Source of the DNA: Gaiellales bacterium
GTDB lineage: Bacteria > Actinomycetota > Thermoleophilia > Gaiellales > JAICJC01
DNA: 64,000 nucleotides
Direction: 5' to 3'
Assembly: GCA_036403155.1 (NCBI GenBank)
Contig: DASWRM010000067.1
Span: 29,901 to 93,900, forward strand
Below, piece by piece: positions 41,706 to 50,349 of this stretch. The notes below the pieces were generated by a model. The model saw only the letters and a program-made list of their open reading frames with translations. It ran no database searches and was not told the origin of the DNA. How positions within the stretch are numbered: position 1 is the first letter of the stretch; each line of letters begins with the position of its first letter. Position numbers and translations under genes: made by a program.

Positions 41706-43480
41706 CCCGCATCGTCGACACCAGCATCCGCCTGCTGTCCCAGCAGCCGCTGGTGGGGACGATCTCGACCGCGCGCGTGCTGGAGGTGGCCGGCATCCTC
41801 GACCAGGCCGGCTTCGCCTCGCTCGAGGTGAGCGGCGGCGGCTGCTTCGACGCCGCCGTGAGGAAGGGCTCCGAGAGTCCCTGGGAGCGGATCCGCGGCG
41901 TCAAGGCCCACTGCCGCTCGACGCCCCTGCAGATCGCGCTGCGCGGCCGCTTCCTGGTCGGGTCGCGTCCCGTCTCGGATGATCTCGTGCGCCGCTTCAT
42001 CCTGTGCGCGGCCGAGTCCGGCATCGACATCTTCCGGCTCCATGACCCGCTGAACGACGTCGAGAACCTCGAGTCGGCCGCCGCGGCGGTGCGCGAGGCG
42101 GGTGGCCGCCTGTACGCGGGGCTCGCCTTCTCGGGCTACATGCCCAACCTCCCGCGGGTGGTCGAGAAGGCCCGGCGGCTGGCCGAGATGGGCGCCGACC
42201 ACGTGCTCATCCACGACCCGGCCGGCGCGCTCGACCCGGGCACGTGCGGCGAGGTCGTGAACCAGTTCCGCGAGGCGGCCGGCGTCCCGGTCGGCCTCTA
42301 CTGCCAGGGCACGGGAGGCAATGCTCTCGCCATGGCGATCGAGGCGGCGCGCCACGGCGCCGAGCCGATCGCCGCGGCCGTGCTTCCGGTCGCATACACG
42401 CTCCACCGCGTCGCGGCGGAGGTGCTGTGCGACGCGCTGGGCGGGCTCGGCCTGGACCACGGCGTGGACGTCAACCGGGTGTGGGAGGCGTCTCGCTTCA
42501 TCGACGACCACGTGACGTCCCAGATGCCGGTGCTTCCGATACCGCCGCGGATCACGCTTCGCACGGCCTTCAACCAGCTGCCGGTCGGGCTCGTCGGCGA
42601 CCTGGAGGCCCGGCTGCGGACGCTCGGCGCCACCGACCGGCTGGACGAGGTGCTCGACGAGTTCAAGGCCGTTCGCATCGACTGCGGCGTCCCGCCGCTG
42701 GCACAGCCGATCGGCGGCATCCTGGCCGGCCAGGCCGTGCGGCACGTGCTCTCGGCGCGGCGCTGGGCCGAGGTCTCGACCGACATGCGCGACTACCTGT
42801 CCGGCGCGTTCGGGAACCCACCGCAGGCGATCGCGCCCGAGGCGGCCGCGCACGCGGTCCCGCTGCCCCCGGCCGAGCAGGGGCCGGACATCGACCAGCT
42901 GCGCTCGGACGGGATGGCGGCCAGCGAGGAGGATCTCCTGCTGGTCGCGCTGTTCGGCGACGACGCGAACCGCCTGCTCTCGGTGCTGCGCGGGCGCGGC
43001 GACCGCGACGAGGCGGTGCGCGACGGCCTCGAGCGCACGCAGTCCGAGCGCATCCGCGAGCTGATCGACATCATGGAGGCGTCCGACGACGTCGGGGTGC
43101 TGGAGGTCGAGGACGGCGGCGTCCGCATCACCGTCCGCCGCCACGAGGAGCACCCGCCGGCCGGCGCGCCGGCCGTGCAGCCGGCCGCCGTCCCGGTCAC
43201 GTCCAACGGCGCGGCCGACCAGGCGCCGACTGTGTCGACCACCGTCAAGATCGAATCGCCGATGGTCGGCACGTTCTACCGTTCGCCGGGGCCCAGCGAG
43301 GCGCCGTTCGTCGAGGCGGGCGACCGGGTCGAGGTCGGCCAGGTGCTCTGCATCCTCGAGGCGATGAAGCTGTTCAACGAGTTCAAGTGCGAGCACGCCG
43401 GCACCATCCGGGCGGTGCTCGTCAACAACGCCGAGCCGGTCGAGTACGGCCAGCCGCTGTTCGAGCTCGAACCGGCCTAA
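41702..43480 (+). CDS. Degenerate OadA-type carboxyltransferase domain fused to AccB (biotin carrier)
   Basis: 592 residues. Residues 1-430 align with the carboxyltransferase of pyruvate carboxylase/oxaloacetate decarboxylase (opening DTSIRLLSQQ, then ESPWERIR, TPLQIALRGRFLVG, DIFRLHDPLNDVENL). Key residues have changed: the carboxylated Lys of IKDMAG is His171 (IHDPAG), and the metal-binding His pair of HLHTH is Gly198 and Tyr200 (GLYCQ). Residues about 450-592 are a complete acetyl-CoA-carboxylase BCCP: ELIDIMEASD, VRITVRR, linker, and the biotinyl Lys556 in LEAMKLFNE. accC follows. It probably carries biotin for AccC, with the barrel as scaffold or altered enzyme. Confidence 0.88.
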   Translation: MTRIVDTSIRLLSQQPLVGTISTARVLEVAGILDQAGFASLEVSGGGCFDAAVRKGSESPWERIRGVKAHCRSTPLQIALRGRFLVGSRPVSDDLVRRFILCAAESGIDIFRLHDPLNDVENLESAAAAVREAGGRLYAGLAFSGYMPNLPRVVEKARRLAEMGADHVLIHDPAGALDPGTCGEVVNQFREAAGVPVGLYCQGTGGNALAMAIEAARHGAEPIAAAVLPVAYTLHRVAAEVLCDALGGLGLDHGVDVNRVWEASRFIDDHVTSQMPVLPIPPRITLRTAFNQLPVGLVGDLEARLRTLGATDRLDEVLDEFKAVRIDCGVPPLAQPIGGILAGQAVRHVLSARRWAEVSTDMRDYLSGAFGNPPQAIAPEAAAHAVPLPPAEQGPDIDQLRSDGMAASEEDLLLVALFGDDANRLLSVLRGRGDRDEAVRDGLERTQSERIRELIDIMEASDDVGVLEVEDGGVRITVRRHEEHPPAGAPAVQPAAVPVTSNGAADQAPTVSTTVKIESPMVGTFYRSPGPSEAPFVEAGDRVEVGQVLCILEAMKLFNEFKCEHAGTIRAVLVNNAEPVEYGQPLFELEPA

Positions 43481-44847
43481 TGCTCCGGCGGGTGCTGATC
43501 GCGAACCGTGGCGAGGCGGCCGTCCGGCTCGTCCGTGCATGCCACGACGTCGGCATGGAGGCGGTTGCGGTGTACTCGACCGCCGACCGCGACGGCCTCT
43601 GGGTGCGGCTCGCCGACCACGCGGTGTGCATCGGCCCGCACGCCGCGGCCGACAGCTACCTCCGCATTCCGAACCTGGTCGCGGCGGCCGAGACGACGGG
43701 CTGTGACGCCGTGCACCCCGGCTGGGGGTTCCTCGCCGAGAACGCCGGCTTCGTGCGCGCCTGCATCGAGAACGACCTGGTCTTCGTCGGCCCGTCGCCG
43801 GAGGCGATCGAGGTGATGGGCGACAAGGCGCGCGCGAAGGAGACGATGCGCGCTGCCGGCGTCCCGCTCGTCCCGGGCGGCGAGTCTCGGCTGGGCAGCG
43901 CGGCGGAAGCAGCGACGCTGGCGGCGAGCGTGGGCTACCCGGTGCTGCTGAAGGCGTCCGCCGGCGGCGGCGGGCGCGGGATGCGGCTGGTCGAGGGCGC
44001 CGAGGGCGTCGAGGACGCGTTCCGCGCGGCCTCGGCCGAGGCGCAGAGCGCCTTCGGCGACGGCGGCCTTTACCTCGAGAAGGCGATCGTCGGGCCGCGC
44101 CACGTCGAGATGCAGGTGCTCGCCGACCGCACGGGCAGCGTGCTGGTGCTCGGTGAGCGCGATTGCTCCGTGCAGCGCCGCCATCAGAAGCTGATCGAGG
44201 AGGGGCCCTCGCCGGCGCTCGAGCCGGCCACGCGCGAGGTGATGGCCGAGGCCGCCCGGCGGGCATGTCTGGCGTGCGACTACGTCAACGCCGGGACGGT
44301 CGAGTTCCTGCTCGACGCCGATGGGAATCCCTTCTTCATCGAGATGAACACGCGCCTCCAGGTCGAGCACCCGGTGTCCGAGCTGGTCACCGGCATGGAC
44401 ATCGCCGCATGGCAGCTGCGGATCGCCGGCGGCGAGCAGCTGCCCGCCACCGGCCTGGCGCCGCTGCGCGGCCACGCGATCGAGTTTCGCATCAACTGCG
44501 AGGACCCCCGGCGCGGATTCATGCCGGCGGCGGGGACCGTGACGCGCTTCCGGCCGCCGCTCGGGGCGGGCGTGCGCGTGGACACCCATGCCTACGAGGG
44601 CTACCGCGTCCCGCCGTTCTACGATTCGATGCTGGCGAAGGTGATCGTGCACGGCGTGGATCGGGCCGAGGCGCTCGCGCGCGCCCGCCGGGCGCTCGCC
44701 GAACTCGAGATCGAGGGGGTGGCGACGACCCGGGAGCTCTTCCTCGAGATCCTCGAGGAGCCCGCGTTCCGGTCCGGGCGCTACACGACGGCCTACCTCG
44801 ACGACGCGCGCGCCGCGCTGCCCTCCCTCTCGGAGGCGGTGGCATGA
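43480..44847 (+). CDS. accC: Biotin carboxylase
   Basis: 455 residues, ATP-grasp enzyme that carboxylates biotin with bicarbonate. It shows LIANRGEAAVRLVRA, HPGWGFLAENAGF, the glycine-rich ATP loop KASAGGGGRGMR, ERDCSVQRRHQKLIEE and EMNTRLQVEHPVSELVTGMD. All catalytic segments appear intact. Its partner is the biotin carrier encoded immediately upstream (TAATG overlap). A conventional carboxyltransferase (accA/accD or accD-type) is not in the window. Confidence 0.95.
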   Translation: MLRRVLIANRGEAAVRLVRACHDVGMEAVAVYSTADRDGLWVRLADHAVCIGPHAAADSYLRIPNLVAAAETTGCDAVHPGWGFLAENAGFVRACIENDLVFVGPSPEAIEVMGDKARAKETMRAAGVPLVPGGESRLGSAAEAATLAASVGYPVLLKASAGGGGRGMRLVEGAEGVEDAFRAASAEAQSAFGDGGLYLEKAIVGPRHVEMQVLADRTGSVLVLGERDCSVQRRHQKLIEEGPSPALEPATREVMAEAARRACLACDYVNAGTVEFLLDADGNPFFIEMNTRLQVEHPVSELVTGMDIAAWQLRIAGGEQLPATGLAPLRGHAIEFRINCEDPRRGFMPAAGTVTRFRPPLGAGVRVDTHAYEGYRVPPFYDSMLAKVIVHGVDRAEALARARRALAELEIEGVATTRELFLEILEEPAFRSGRYTTAYLDDARAALPSLSEAVA

Positions 44848-45164
44848 GCGTCCGGCTCGAGGGTGCACTGATCGCGGACGAGGCGCTGGTGGCGATCGTC
44901 CGCGGTGCCGTCTCGCACGTGGAGGGCGTCCGCCTCGACCGGCCGGGGCGCGTGTCCCGCGTGCTTCCGGGTCGGCGGGATGCCGTCAGCTGGGAGCTGG
45001 GCGACGGCGGCGCGGCGTTCGACGTCGATGTCGCGGCCGCCTACGGCGTCGCCCTGCCGCGCGCGGCGGCCGACGTCCGGCGCGAGGTGGCCGCGGCCGT
45101 CTTCGCGATGACGGGGCTGCGCGTCCGCTCGGTGGACGTCACGGTCACCGGAGTGGAGCGGTGA
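44844..45164 (+). CDS. Asp23/Gls24 family envelope protein
   Basis: 106 residues from the ATG at 44844. The short beta-alpha fold of the Asp23 (DUF322) family is visible: an N-terminal ADEALVAIVRGAVSHVEGV helix, then VSWELGDGGAAFDVDVAAAYG and a C-terminal GLRVRSVDVTVTGV strand. Family members are membrane-associated and linked to cell-wall stress. An asp23-like gene next to nusB and accC is also seen in Firmicutes. Start and stop overlap both neighbours. Confidence 0.85.
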   Translation: MSVRLEGALIADEALVAIVRGAVSHVEGVRLDRPGRVSRVLPGRRDAVSWELGDGGAAFDVDVAAAYGVALPRAAADVRREVAAAVFAMTGLRVRSVDVTVTGVER

Positions 45165-45562
45165 GCCGGCGCGGGGATCGCAGGGCGGCGGCGTTCCTGC
45201 TCTACCAGCGCGACCTGCGGGGTGAGGACTTCGACGCCCTGTACCGCGCCTACGAGCGTGACAACGACGAGCCGGTCAGCGACTTCACCCGCGCGCGTGC
45301 GGAGGGTGCGTGGGCCTCGCGCGAGCGGCTCGACCACGCCATCGACCAGGCCGCGCAGGGGTGGACGAGCGACCGGATGGCGGTGCTCGAACGCAACATC
45401 CTGCGCCTGGCGGTGTGGGAGATCGGCGAGCGGGACGTCCCCGTGCCGGTCGCGATCGACGAGGCGGTGGCGCTGGCCAAGCGCTACGCGTCGCCGGAGG
45501 CCGCGACGCTGGTGAACGGTATCCTGGGCCGGATCGCCCGGACGGAAGGGGTCGGAACGTGA
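45161..45562 (+). CDS. nusB: Transcription antitermination protein NusB
   Basis: 133 residues, GTG start. All-helical RNA-binding protein with the family start RRGDRRAAAFLLYQRDLRGE, a central RLDHAIDQAAQGWTSDRMAVLERNILRLAVWEI and the C-terminal PVAIDEAVALAKRYASPEAATLVNGILGRI. It binds boxA of rRNA leaders with S10. The location downstream of efp is conserved. Confidence 0.95.
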   Translation: MSRRGDRRAAAFLLYQRDLRGEDFDALYRAYERDNDEPVSDFTRARAEGAWASRERLDHAIDQAAQGWTSDRMAVLERNILRLAVWEIGERDVPVPVAIDEAVALAKRYASPEAATLVNGILGRIARTEGVGT

Positions 45563-45747
45563 GCGAGGACGTGCTGGCGGGGCTGGCTGCCCGGATCGAG
45601 GAGCTCCGCGGCCGGCTGGACGCGGGGGAGCTCGACGCCCAGGCGACGGCCGACGTGCTCGAGCAGATCACGCGCCTCGCGCAGGAGGCGCTGGACGAGA
45701 TCGAGCGGCGGGCCGAGGCGCTCGAGACCTCGGAGCCCGGATCCTGA
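45559..45747 (+). CDS. Small helical protein, XseB-like (exonuclease VII small subunit)
   Basis: 62 residues from the GTG at 45559. A helical hairpin with ARIEELRGRLDAGELDAQATADVLEQITRLAQEALDEIE resembles the two-helix XseB fold, where a pattern near LE.IV.RLE.GEL.LEEAL is usual. The place directly upstream of ispA is the normal position of xseB. However, xseA is not adjacent and the match is modest, so this may be a diverged or unrelated coiled coil. Confidence 0.5.
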   Translation: MSEDVLAGLAARIEELRGRLDAGELDAQATADVLEQITRLAQEALDEIERRAEALETSEPGS

Positions 45748-45770
45748 TCGAGGAGTACCTGGCGGCCCTC

Positions 45771-46523
45771 GTGCTGTCCGACCTCGACGGGCTGGACGAC
45801 GCGGCTCGCTACTCGCTGCTGTCGCCGGGCAAGCGGATCCGCCCACGCCTGTGCCTCGCCGCCGCCGCGGCGGCCGGCGCCGCCGCCGCCGACGCGCTGC
45901 CCGCTGCGGCGGCGATCGAGATGATCCACGCGTTCTCGCTCGTCCACGACGACCTGCCGGCGCTGGACGACGACGCCGAGCGCCGCGGCCGGCCGGCGAG
46001 CCACGTGCGCTACGGCGAGGCGGTGGCCGTGCTCGCGGGCGACGCGCTGCTGAACGCCGCCTACCGGCACGTGCTCGGGGACGACCGGCTGCCCGACGGC
46101 GTCCGGCTGGCCGTGCTCGCGGAGCTGTCCGGCGGGGTCGCCGCGATGATCGACGGCCAGTACCTCGACGTGACGGCGGACGCACCGGATCGCGAGGCGC
46201 TGGCGCGCCTGCACGGACTGAAGACCGGCGCACTGATCGAGGCGGCGGTCGCATGCGGGCTGCACGTCGCACGCCTCGACCGTGAGGCGCAGCGGCCCTA
46301 TCGCGCCTTTGCACGGGAGCTCGGGCTGCTGTTCCAGATCGTCGACGATGTGCTCGACGACGGCAGCGACGAGCCGAGCTACGTCAACCTGCTCGGCCTG
46401 GAGCGGGCGAGGGCCCTGGCCGAGGAGAGCTACGCGCGGGCCCGCGATCTGCTGGCGGGGATCGACGGCGACACCTCGGAGCTGGCCGAGATCGCGGAGC
46501 TGATCGCCCGGCGCCGGGAATGA
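45771..46523 (+). CDS. ispA: Polyprenyl (farnesyl/geranylgeranyl-type) diphosphate synthase
   Basis: About 250 residues from the GTG at 45771; upstream codons (LIEEYLAAL) look like the true first helix but only a CTG could start them. GKRIRPRL, the first Asp-rich motif DDLPALDDD, KTGALI and FQIVDDVLDD (second Asp-rich motif) are all present. After the second motif the usual ~20-residue loop with GK..G.D...GK.TYP is missing; the chain goes straight to SYVNLLGLERAR. It would extend allylic diphosphates for isoprenoid or quinone lipids; product length is uncertain. Confidence 0.88.
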   Translation: MLSDLDGLDDAARYSLLSPGKRIRPRLCLAAAAAAGAAAADALPAAAAIEMIHAFSLVHDDLPALDDDAERRGRPASHVRYGEAVAVLAGDALLNAAYRHVLGDDRLPDGVRLAVLAELSGGVAAMIDGQYLDVTADAPDREALARLHGLKTGALIEAAVACGLHVARLDREAQRPYRAFARELGLLFQIVDDVLDDGSDEPSYVNLLGLERARALAEESYARARDLLAGIDGDTSELAEIAELIARRRE

Positions 46524-46987
46524 TCCGCCTGGTCGCGTACGACCAGGCCTGGCCGCGCATGTTCGAGGACGAGCGCGACCGGATCGCGGCCGCGCTCGGC
46601 CCGCCGGCGGTCCGCATCGAGCACATCGGGTCGACGTCCGTGCCCGGCCTCGCGGCGAAGCCCTGGGTCGACATCCAGGTGGAGGTCTCGTCGCTGCGGC
46701 CGGCGGCCGCGTTCGTCGCGCCGCTCCGCGCGCTCGGCTACCGCCACCATCCGGATGACGACGACCACGAGTTCTTCGACCGCCGCCCCTACCATGTCCA
46801 CGTGTGCGCGGCGGACGGTGCGTGGGCCCGCCGTCACCTGGCGTTCCGCGACCTGCTGCGCGCGGATCCGGCCGCTCGTGCGTCGTACGAGCGCGAGAAG
46901 CTCCGCCTGGCCGCCATCCACGACGACGTCCACGCATACACCGAGGCAAAGACGGCGGTCATCCGCTCGCTGCTGGAGGGTGTGTGA
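46520..46987 (+). CDS. GrpB-family (UPF0157) nucleotidyltransferase-like protein
   Basis: 155 residues. GrpB domain: YDQAWPRMFEDERDRIAAAL, then HIGSTSVPGLAAKPWVDIQVEV (nucleotidyltransferase-type GS motif and acidic residue) and YHVHVCAADGAWARRHLAFRDLLRADPAARASYE. The family is widespread and of uncertain function; some members have been tied to coenzyme A metabolism. It overlaps ispA and tlyA by 4 bp each. Confidence 0.9.
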   Translation: MIRLVAYDQAWPRMFEDERDRIAAALGPPAVRIEHIGSTSVPGLAAKPWVDIQVEVSSLRPAAAFVAPLRALGYRHHPDDDDHEFFDRRPYHVHVCAADGAWARRHLAFRDLLRADPAARASYEREKLRLAAIHDDVHAYTEAKTAVIRSLLEGV

Positions 46988-47793
46988 CCGCCTCGCGCAG
47001 CCGTCTCGACGCGGCCGTGGTCGCGCGCGGGCTCGCCGAGACGCGCAGCCGGGCGCAGGCGCTGGTGATGGCGGGGCGCGTCCGGGTCGACGGAGCTGTC
47101 GTCGACAAGGCCGGGGCGCAGGTCGCGGCGGACGCGGACATCGAGCTGGACGAGCCGCCCCGGTTCGTCTCGCGAGGGGGCGACAAGCTGGAGACGGGGA
47201 TCCGGCGGTGGGAGGTCGACCTCCGGGACGAGCGGTGCATCGACCTCGGCGCATCGACGGGCGGGTTCACGGATTGCCTGCTCCAGCACGGGGCGGCGGA
47301 GGTGATCGCCGTCGACGTCGGGCGGGCGCAGCTGCACGAGCGCCTCCGCTCCGACCCGCGTGTGACCGTGCTCGACCGCGTCAACGCGCGCGAGCTCGAG
47401 CCGGGCATGCTGCCCTGGCGCCCGGGGTTCGCGACCGCCGACGTCTCGTTCATCTCGCTGCGGCTGGTGCTGCCCGCCGCGATCGGCTGCCTTGCAGATC
47501 GGTGGCGGGCGATCGTGCTCGTGAAGCCGCAGTTCGAGGCAGGGCGCGACCGCGTGCGCAAGGGGGTCGTGCGCGATCCGGCCGTGCGCGAGCAGGTGTT
47601 GCACGATCTTTGCACCTTCGCCACCGCGCGGGGCGCCGCCATCCTCGGCGTGTGCGATTCTTCGCATCCGGGGCCGGCGGGCAATCGAGAGTACCTCCTG
47701 TACCTCGCCTCGCCGGGCCATCCGCTCGTCCAGGACCGCGAGGTCGATGTCAACGCAGAGATCCGAGACGCCGTTCGCGAGGCCGGCCGATAA
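46984..47793 (+). CDS. tlyA: TlyA-family rRNA (cytidine-2'-O)-methyltransferase
   Basis: 269 residues from the GTG at 46984. The N-terminal S4 RNA-binding domain (RLDAAVVARGLAETRSRAQALVMAGRV) is followed by a FtsJ-like methyltransferase: SRGGDKLE, the SAM loop DLGASTGGFTDCLLQ, and KPQFEAGR. In mycobacteria TlyA methylates 16S and 23S rRNA and is needed for capreomycin sensitivity. The tlyA-nadK-recN order is conserved. NadK starts 47 bp inside this gene. Confidence 0.94.
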   Translation: MTASRSRLDAAVVARGLAETRSRAQALVMAGRVRVDGAVVDKAGAQVAADADIELDEPPRFVSRGGDKLETGIRRWEVDLRDERCIDLGASTGGFTDCLLQHGAAEVIAVDVGRAQLHERLRSDPRVTVLDRVNARELEPGMLPWRPGFATADVSFISLRLVLPAAIGCLADRWRAIVLVKPQFEAGRDRVRKGVVRDPAVREQVLHDLCTFATARGAAILGVCDSSHPGPAGNREYLLYLASPGHPLVQDREVDVNAEIRDAVREAGR

Positions 47794-48571
47794 GCCGGTC
47801 GCCCGGGCGTCCGTGGTCCTGCACGGCCGCCCCGAGCGCGTCGCAGGCGCGCTCACGCGCCTGCGAGCGGTCGCCGAGACCAGCGGGGTGGAGCTGGTCG
47901 AGGAGGGCGGCGTCGACATCGCGATCGTGCTCGGAGGGGACGGGACGACGCTCCGGGCACTGCGTCGCTACCTCGGCACCGGGATCCCCTCGCTCGGGGT
48001 CAACTTCGGCCGCGTCGGCTTCCTGACGAGCGTGGACGGCGCGCAGCTCGAGAACGGGATGGCGCGCGTCTTCGCGGGCGAGTACGACATCACCGACCTG
48101 CCGACGCTGCACGGCGACGACGGCACGCGCACGCTCGTGGCGATCAACGACATCGTGCTGACCAGTGGCATCCTCGGCCGCATGGTGATCCTCGAGTGGT
48201 GCGTCGACGGGGCGTCGATGGGAGAGGTCGGATGTGACGGCGCCATCCTCGCCACGCCCACCGGCTCCACCGCGTACAACCTGTCGGCCGGCGGCCCGGT
48301 GGTGGCGTGGGGCACCGACGCCTTCGTGCTCTCGTTCGCGTCGCCGCACTCGCTGCACGCCCGCTCCATGGTGCTCGGCAGGGGCCACCAGGTCGAGGTG
48401 CACAACCGGTCCGACGACGTGCCGCTGCAGGTGATCGAGGACGGCCACGCGATGGGCCAGGTGCCGCCCGGCGGCCGGATCTCCGTCGCGATGGGGGACG
48501 AATGCGCCGAGCTGGCCAGGATGGCGGGCACGTCCTTCTTCGGCCGCTACCGCGAGACGTTCAGCGCATGA
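47747..48571 (+). CDS. nadK: NAD kinase
   Basis: 274 residues. It phosphorylates NAD+ to NADP+. Motifs: LGGDGTTLRALR (GGDGT), GVNFGRVGFLT, INDIVL (NE/D motif), and DGAILATPTGSTAYNLSAGGPVV. The ATG at 47747 overlaps tlyA by 47 bp, a larger overlap than elsewhere. Later starts would remove sequence before strand 1, so this one is plausible but not certain. Confidence 0.95.
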   Translation: MSTQRSETPFARPADKPVARASVVLHGRPERVAGALTRLRAVAETSGVELVEEGGVDIAIVLGGDGTTLRALRRYLGTGIPSLGVNFGRVGFLTSVDGAQLENGMARVFAGEYDITDLPTLHGDDGTRTLVAINDIVLTSGILGRMVILEWCVDGASMGEVGCDGAILATPTGSTAYNLSAGGPVVAWGTDAFVLSFASPHSLHARSMVLGRGHQVEVHNRSDDVPLQVIEDGHAMGQVPPGGRISVAMGDECAELARMAGTSFFGRYRETFSA

Positions 48572-50226
48572 CCCTGCTGCGGCTGCAGATCGAGAACCTG
48601 GCGCTGATCGAGCACGCGGACATCGAGTTCGACCCCGGGATGAACGTCTTCACCGGCGAGACCGGAGCCGGGAAGACCATGCTCGCGCAGGCCATCGGTC
48701 TGCTCGCCGGGGCGGCGCCGGCGCCGGGGATGGTCGGGCCGCACGGCGGCGAGGCATACGTCGAGGCGGAGTTCGCGGTCACCGAGGACTTCTTCGCCGA
48801 GGCCCCGGAGCCGGTGCGGGAGCTCCGCCCCGAGGGCGAGGCAACGCTCGTCGTCGCGCGGCGCATCGGCTCCTCGGGCCGCACCCGGGCACTGCTCTGG
48901 GGACGGAGCTGTGCCCGCGACGACCTCGAGCAGCTGGGCGATGTGCTGATCGAGGTCTCGTCCCAGCACGAGGCGCGCCGGCTGGCGCGCCCGGCCACGC
49001 AGCTGGAGCTGCTGGACGCCGCCGCGGGCAACGCCGAGCTGCGGATTGCGATGGCCGGCTCGTGGTCGGCGCTGCGCGAGGCGCACGCCCGGCTGGCTGC
49101 CGCGCAGGCCGATGCGGAGGCCGCCGAGCGGCACCGCGGCGAGCTGGAGGAGCTCGTTGCCCGCGTCGGTGAGGCGGCGATCGAGCCGGGCGAGCGCGGC
49201 CGGCTCGCGGCCGAGCGCGAGCGGCTGCGCCACCTCGACGAGCTCGTGACGGCAGTGGCCGGTGCGGCGGCGCTCGTCAACCCGGACGACGGCGACGGCG
49301 CGCTGACGCTGGCGGGCCGCGCTGCCGCCCTCGTGCAGGACGTGGAGCGGTTCGACCGTGCGCTCGGTGCTGTCGCGGAGGAGCTGCGTGACGTGGCGCT
49401 GCGCCTGCAGGAGGCGTCGGCCGAGCTGCGTGCGCAGGCGGACGGCTTCGAGGGCGACCCCGGCCGCCTCGAGCAGGTCGAGGCGCGGCTGCAGCTGTTC
49501 GCCGATCTCGAGCGGCGCTTCGGTGCGCCCGTGGAGGAGCTGCCGGGCCGCTGCGACGAGGCCCGTGCCTCCCTCGAGCTGCTGGACGGCGGCGGCGAGC
49601 GGCGGGCGGCGCTCGAGCGCGACGCGGAGGCGGCGCAGGCGCGGGCGGACGCGGACGCGGCCGCGCTCCGTGCGGCGCGCTCGCAGGCGGCCGACCCGTT
49701 CGCGCGGGCGGTGGAAACGGAGCTGGCGCAGCTCGGGATGGACGGCGCCCGCCTGCAGGTGCAGATCGAGCCGGTCCAGCTGGGCGCGCGCGGGGCCGAC
49801 CGGGTCACGCTCCTGCTCGCCGCCAACGCCGGCCTCCCGGCCGGGCCGATCGCGACGGTCGCGTCCGGCGGAGAGCTCTCGCGGATCGCCCTGGCCGTAC
49901 GGGTGGCGGCGCGCACCGGCGGAGGTCCCGGCACGCTGCTCCTGGACGAGGTCGACGCCGGCGTCGGCGGCCGGACGGCGAACGCGGTCGCGGACACCCT
50001 CCGGCGGCTGGCCGGCGACGCACAGCTGCTCTGCATCACGCATCTGCCCCAGATCGCCGGAGCTGCGGACGCGCATTTTCGCGTCGAGAAGACCGGCGGC
50101 GACCCGGCCAGCACGTCCGTGTCGCGGCTGGACGGCGAGGAGATCGTGGACGAGGTGGCGCGGATGCTCGGCGCGGACGAGGGCGACGAGACGGCGCGCC
50201 GTCACGCCGCTGCGCTGCTCGGATAG
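48568..50226 (+). CDS. recN: DNA repair protein RecN
   Basis: 552 residues, an SMC-like ATPase for double-strand break repair. Walker A GETGAGKT lies at about 28-35; two coiled-coil arms rich in Ala, Arg and Glu flank a hinge (about 150-370); the signature VASGGELSRIALAV and Walker B TLLLDEVDAGVGG follow. It is the last of the long gene run from aroQ; its ATGA overlap means it shares their transcript, with no LexA box at its own start. A terminator hairpin follows. Confidence 0.95.
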   Translation: MTLLRLQIENLALIEHADIEFDPGMNVFTGETGAGKTMLAQAIGLLAGAAPAPGMVGPHGGEAYVEAEFAVTEDFFAEAPEPVRELRPEGEATLVVARRIGSSGRTRALLWGRSCARDDLEQLGDVLIEVSSQHEARRLARPATQLELLDAAAGNAELRIAMAGSWSALREAHARLAAAQADAEAAERHRGELEELVARVGEAAIEPGERGRLAAERERLRHLDELVTAVAGAAALVNPDDGDGALTLAGRAAALVQDVERFDRALGAVAEELRDVALRLQEASAELRAQADGFEGDPGRLEQVEARLQLFADLERRFGAPVEELPGRCDEARASLELLDGGGERRAALERDAEAAQARADADAAALRAARSQAADPFARAVETELAQLGMDGARLQVQIEPVQLGARGADRVTLLLAANAGLPAGPIATVASGGELSRIALAVRVAARTGGGPGTLLLDEVDAGVGGRTANAVADTLRRLAGDAQLLCITHLPQIAGAADAHFRVEKTGGDPASTSVSRLDGEEIVDEVARMLGADEGDETARRHAAALLG

Positions 50227-50235
50227 CGACGGTAC

Positions 50236-50274
50236 GGAGCCCGGGCGCTCAACGGGAGAAGGCGCCCGGGCTCC
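50236..50274. terminator. Terminator hairpin after recN
   Basis: A perfect 13-bp stem (GGAGCCCGGGCGC / GCGCCCGGGCTCC) with a 13-base loop lies between recN and the convergent gene at 50350. No T-run is present on either side. Confidence 0.7.
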
Positions 50275-50349
50275 ACATCGCCGCGGGATGCACGGCGAGA
50301 ACGAACGGGCGGCGGGCCGGTGCGCTGCGACAGCCCGCCGCCGGTCGCG

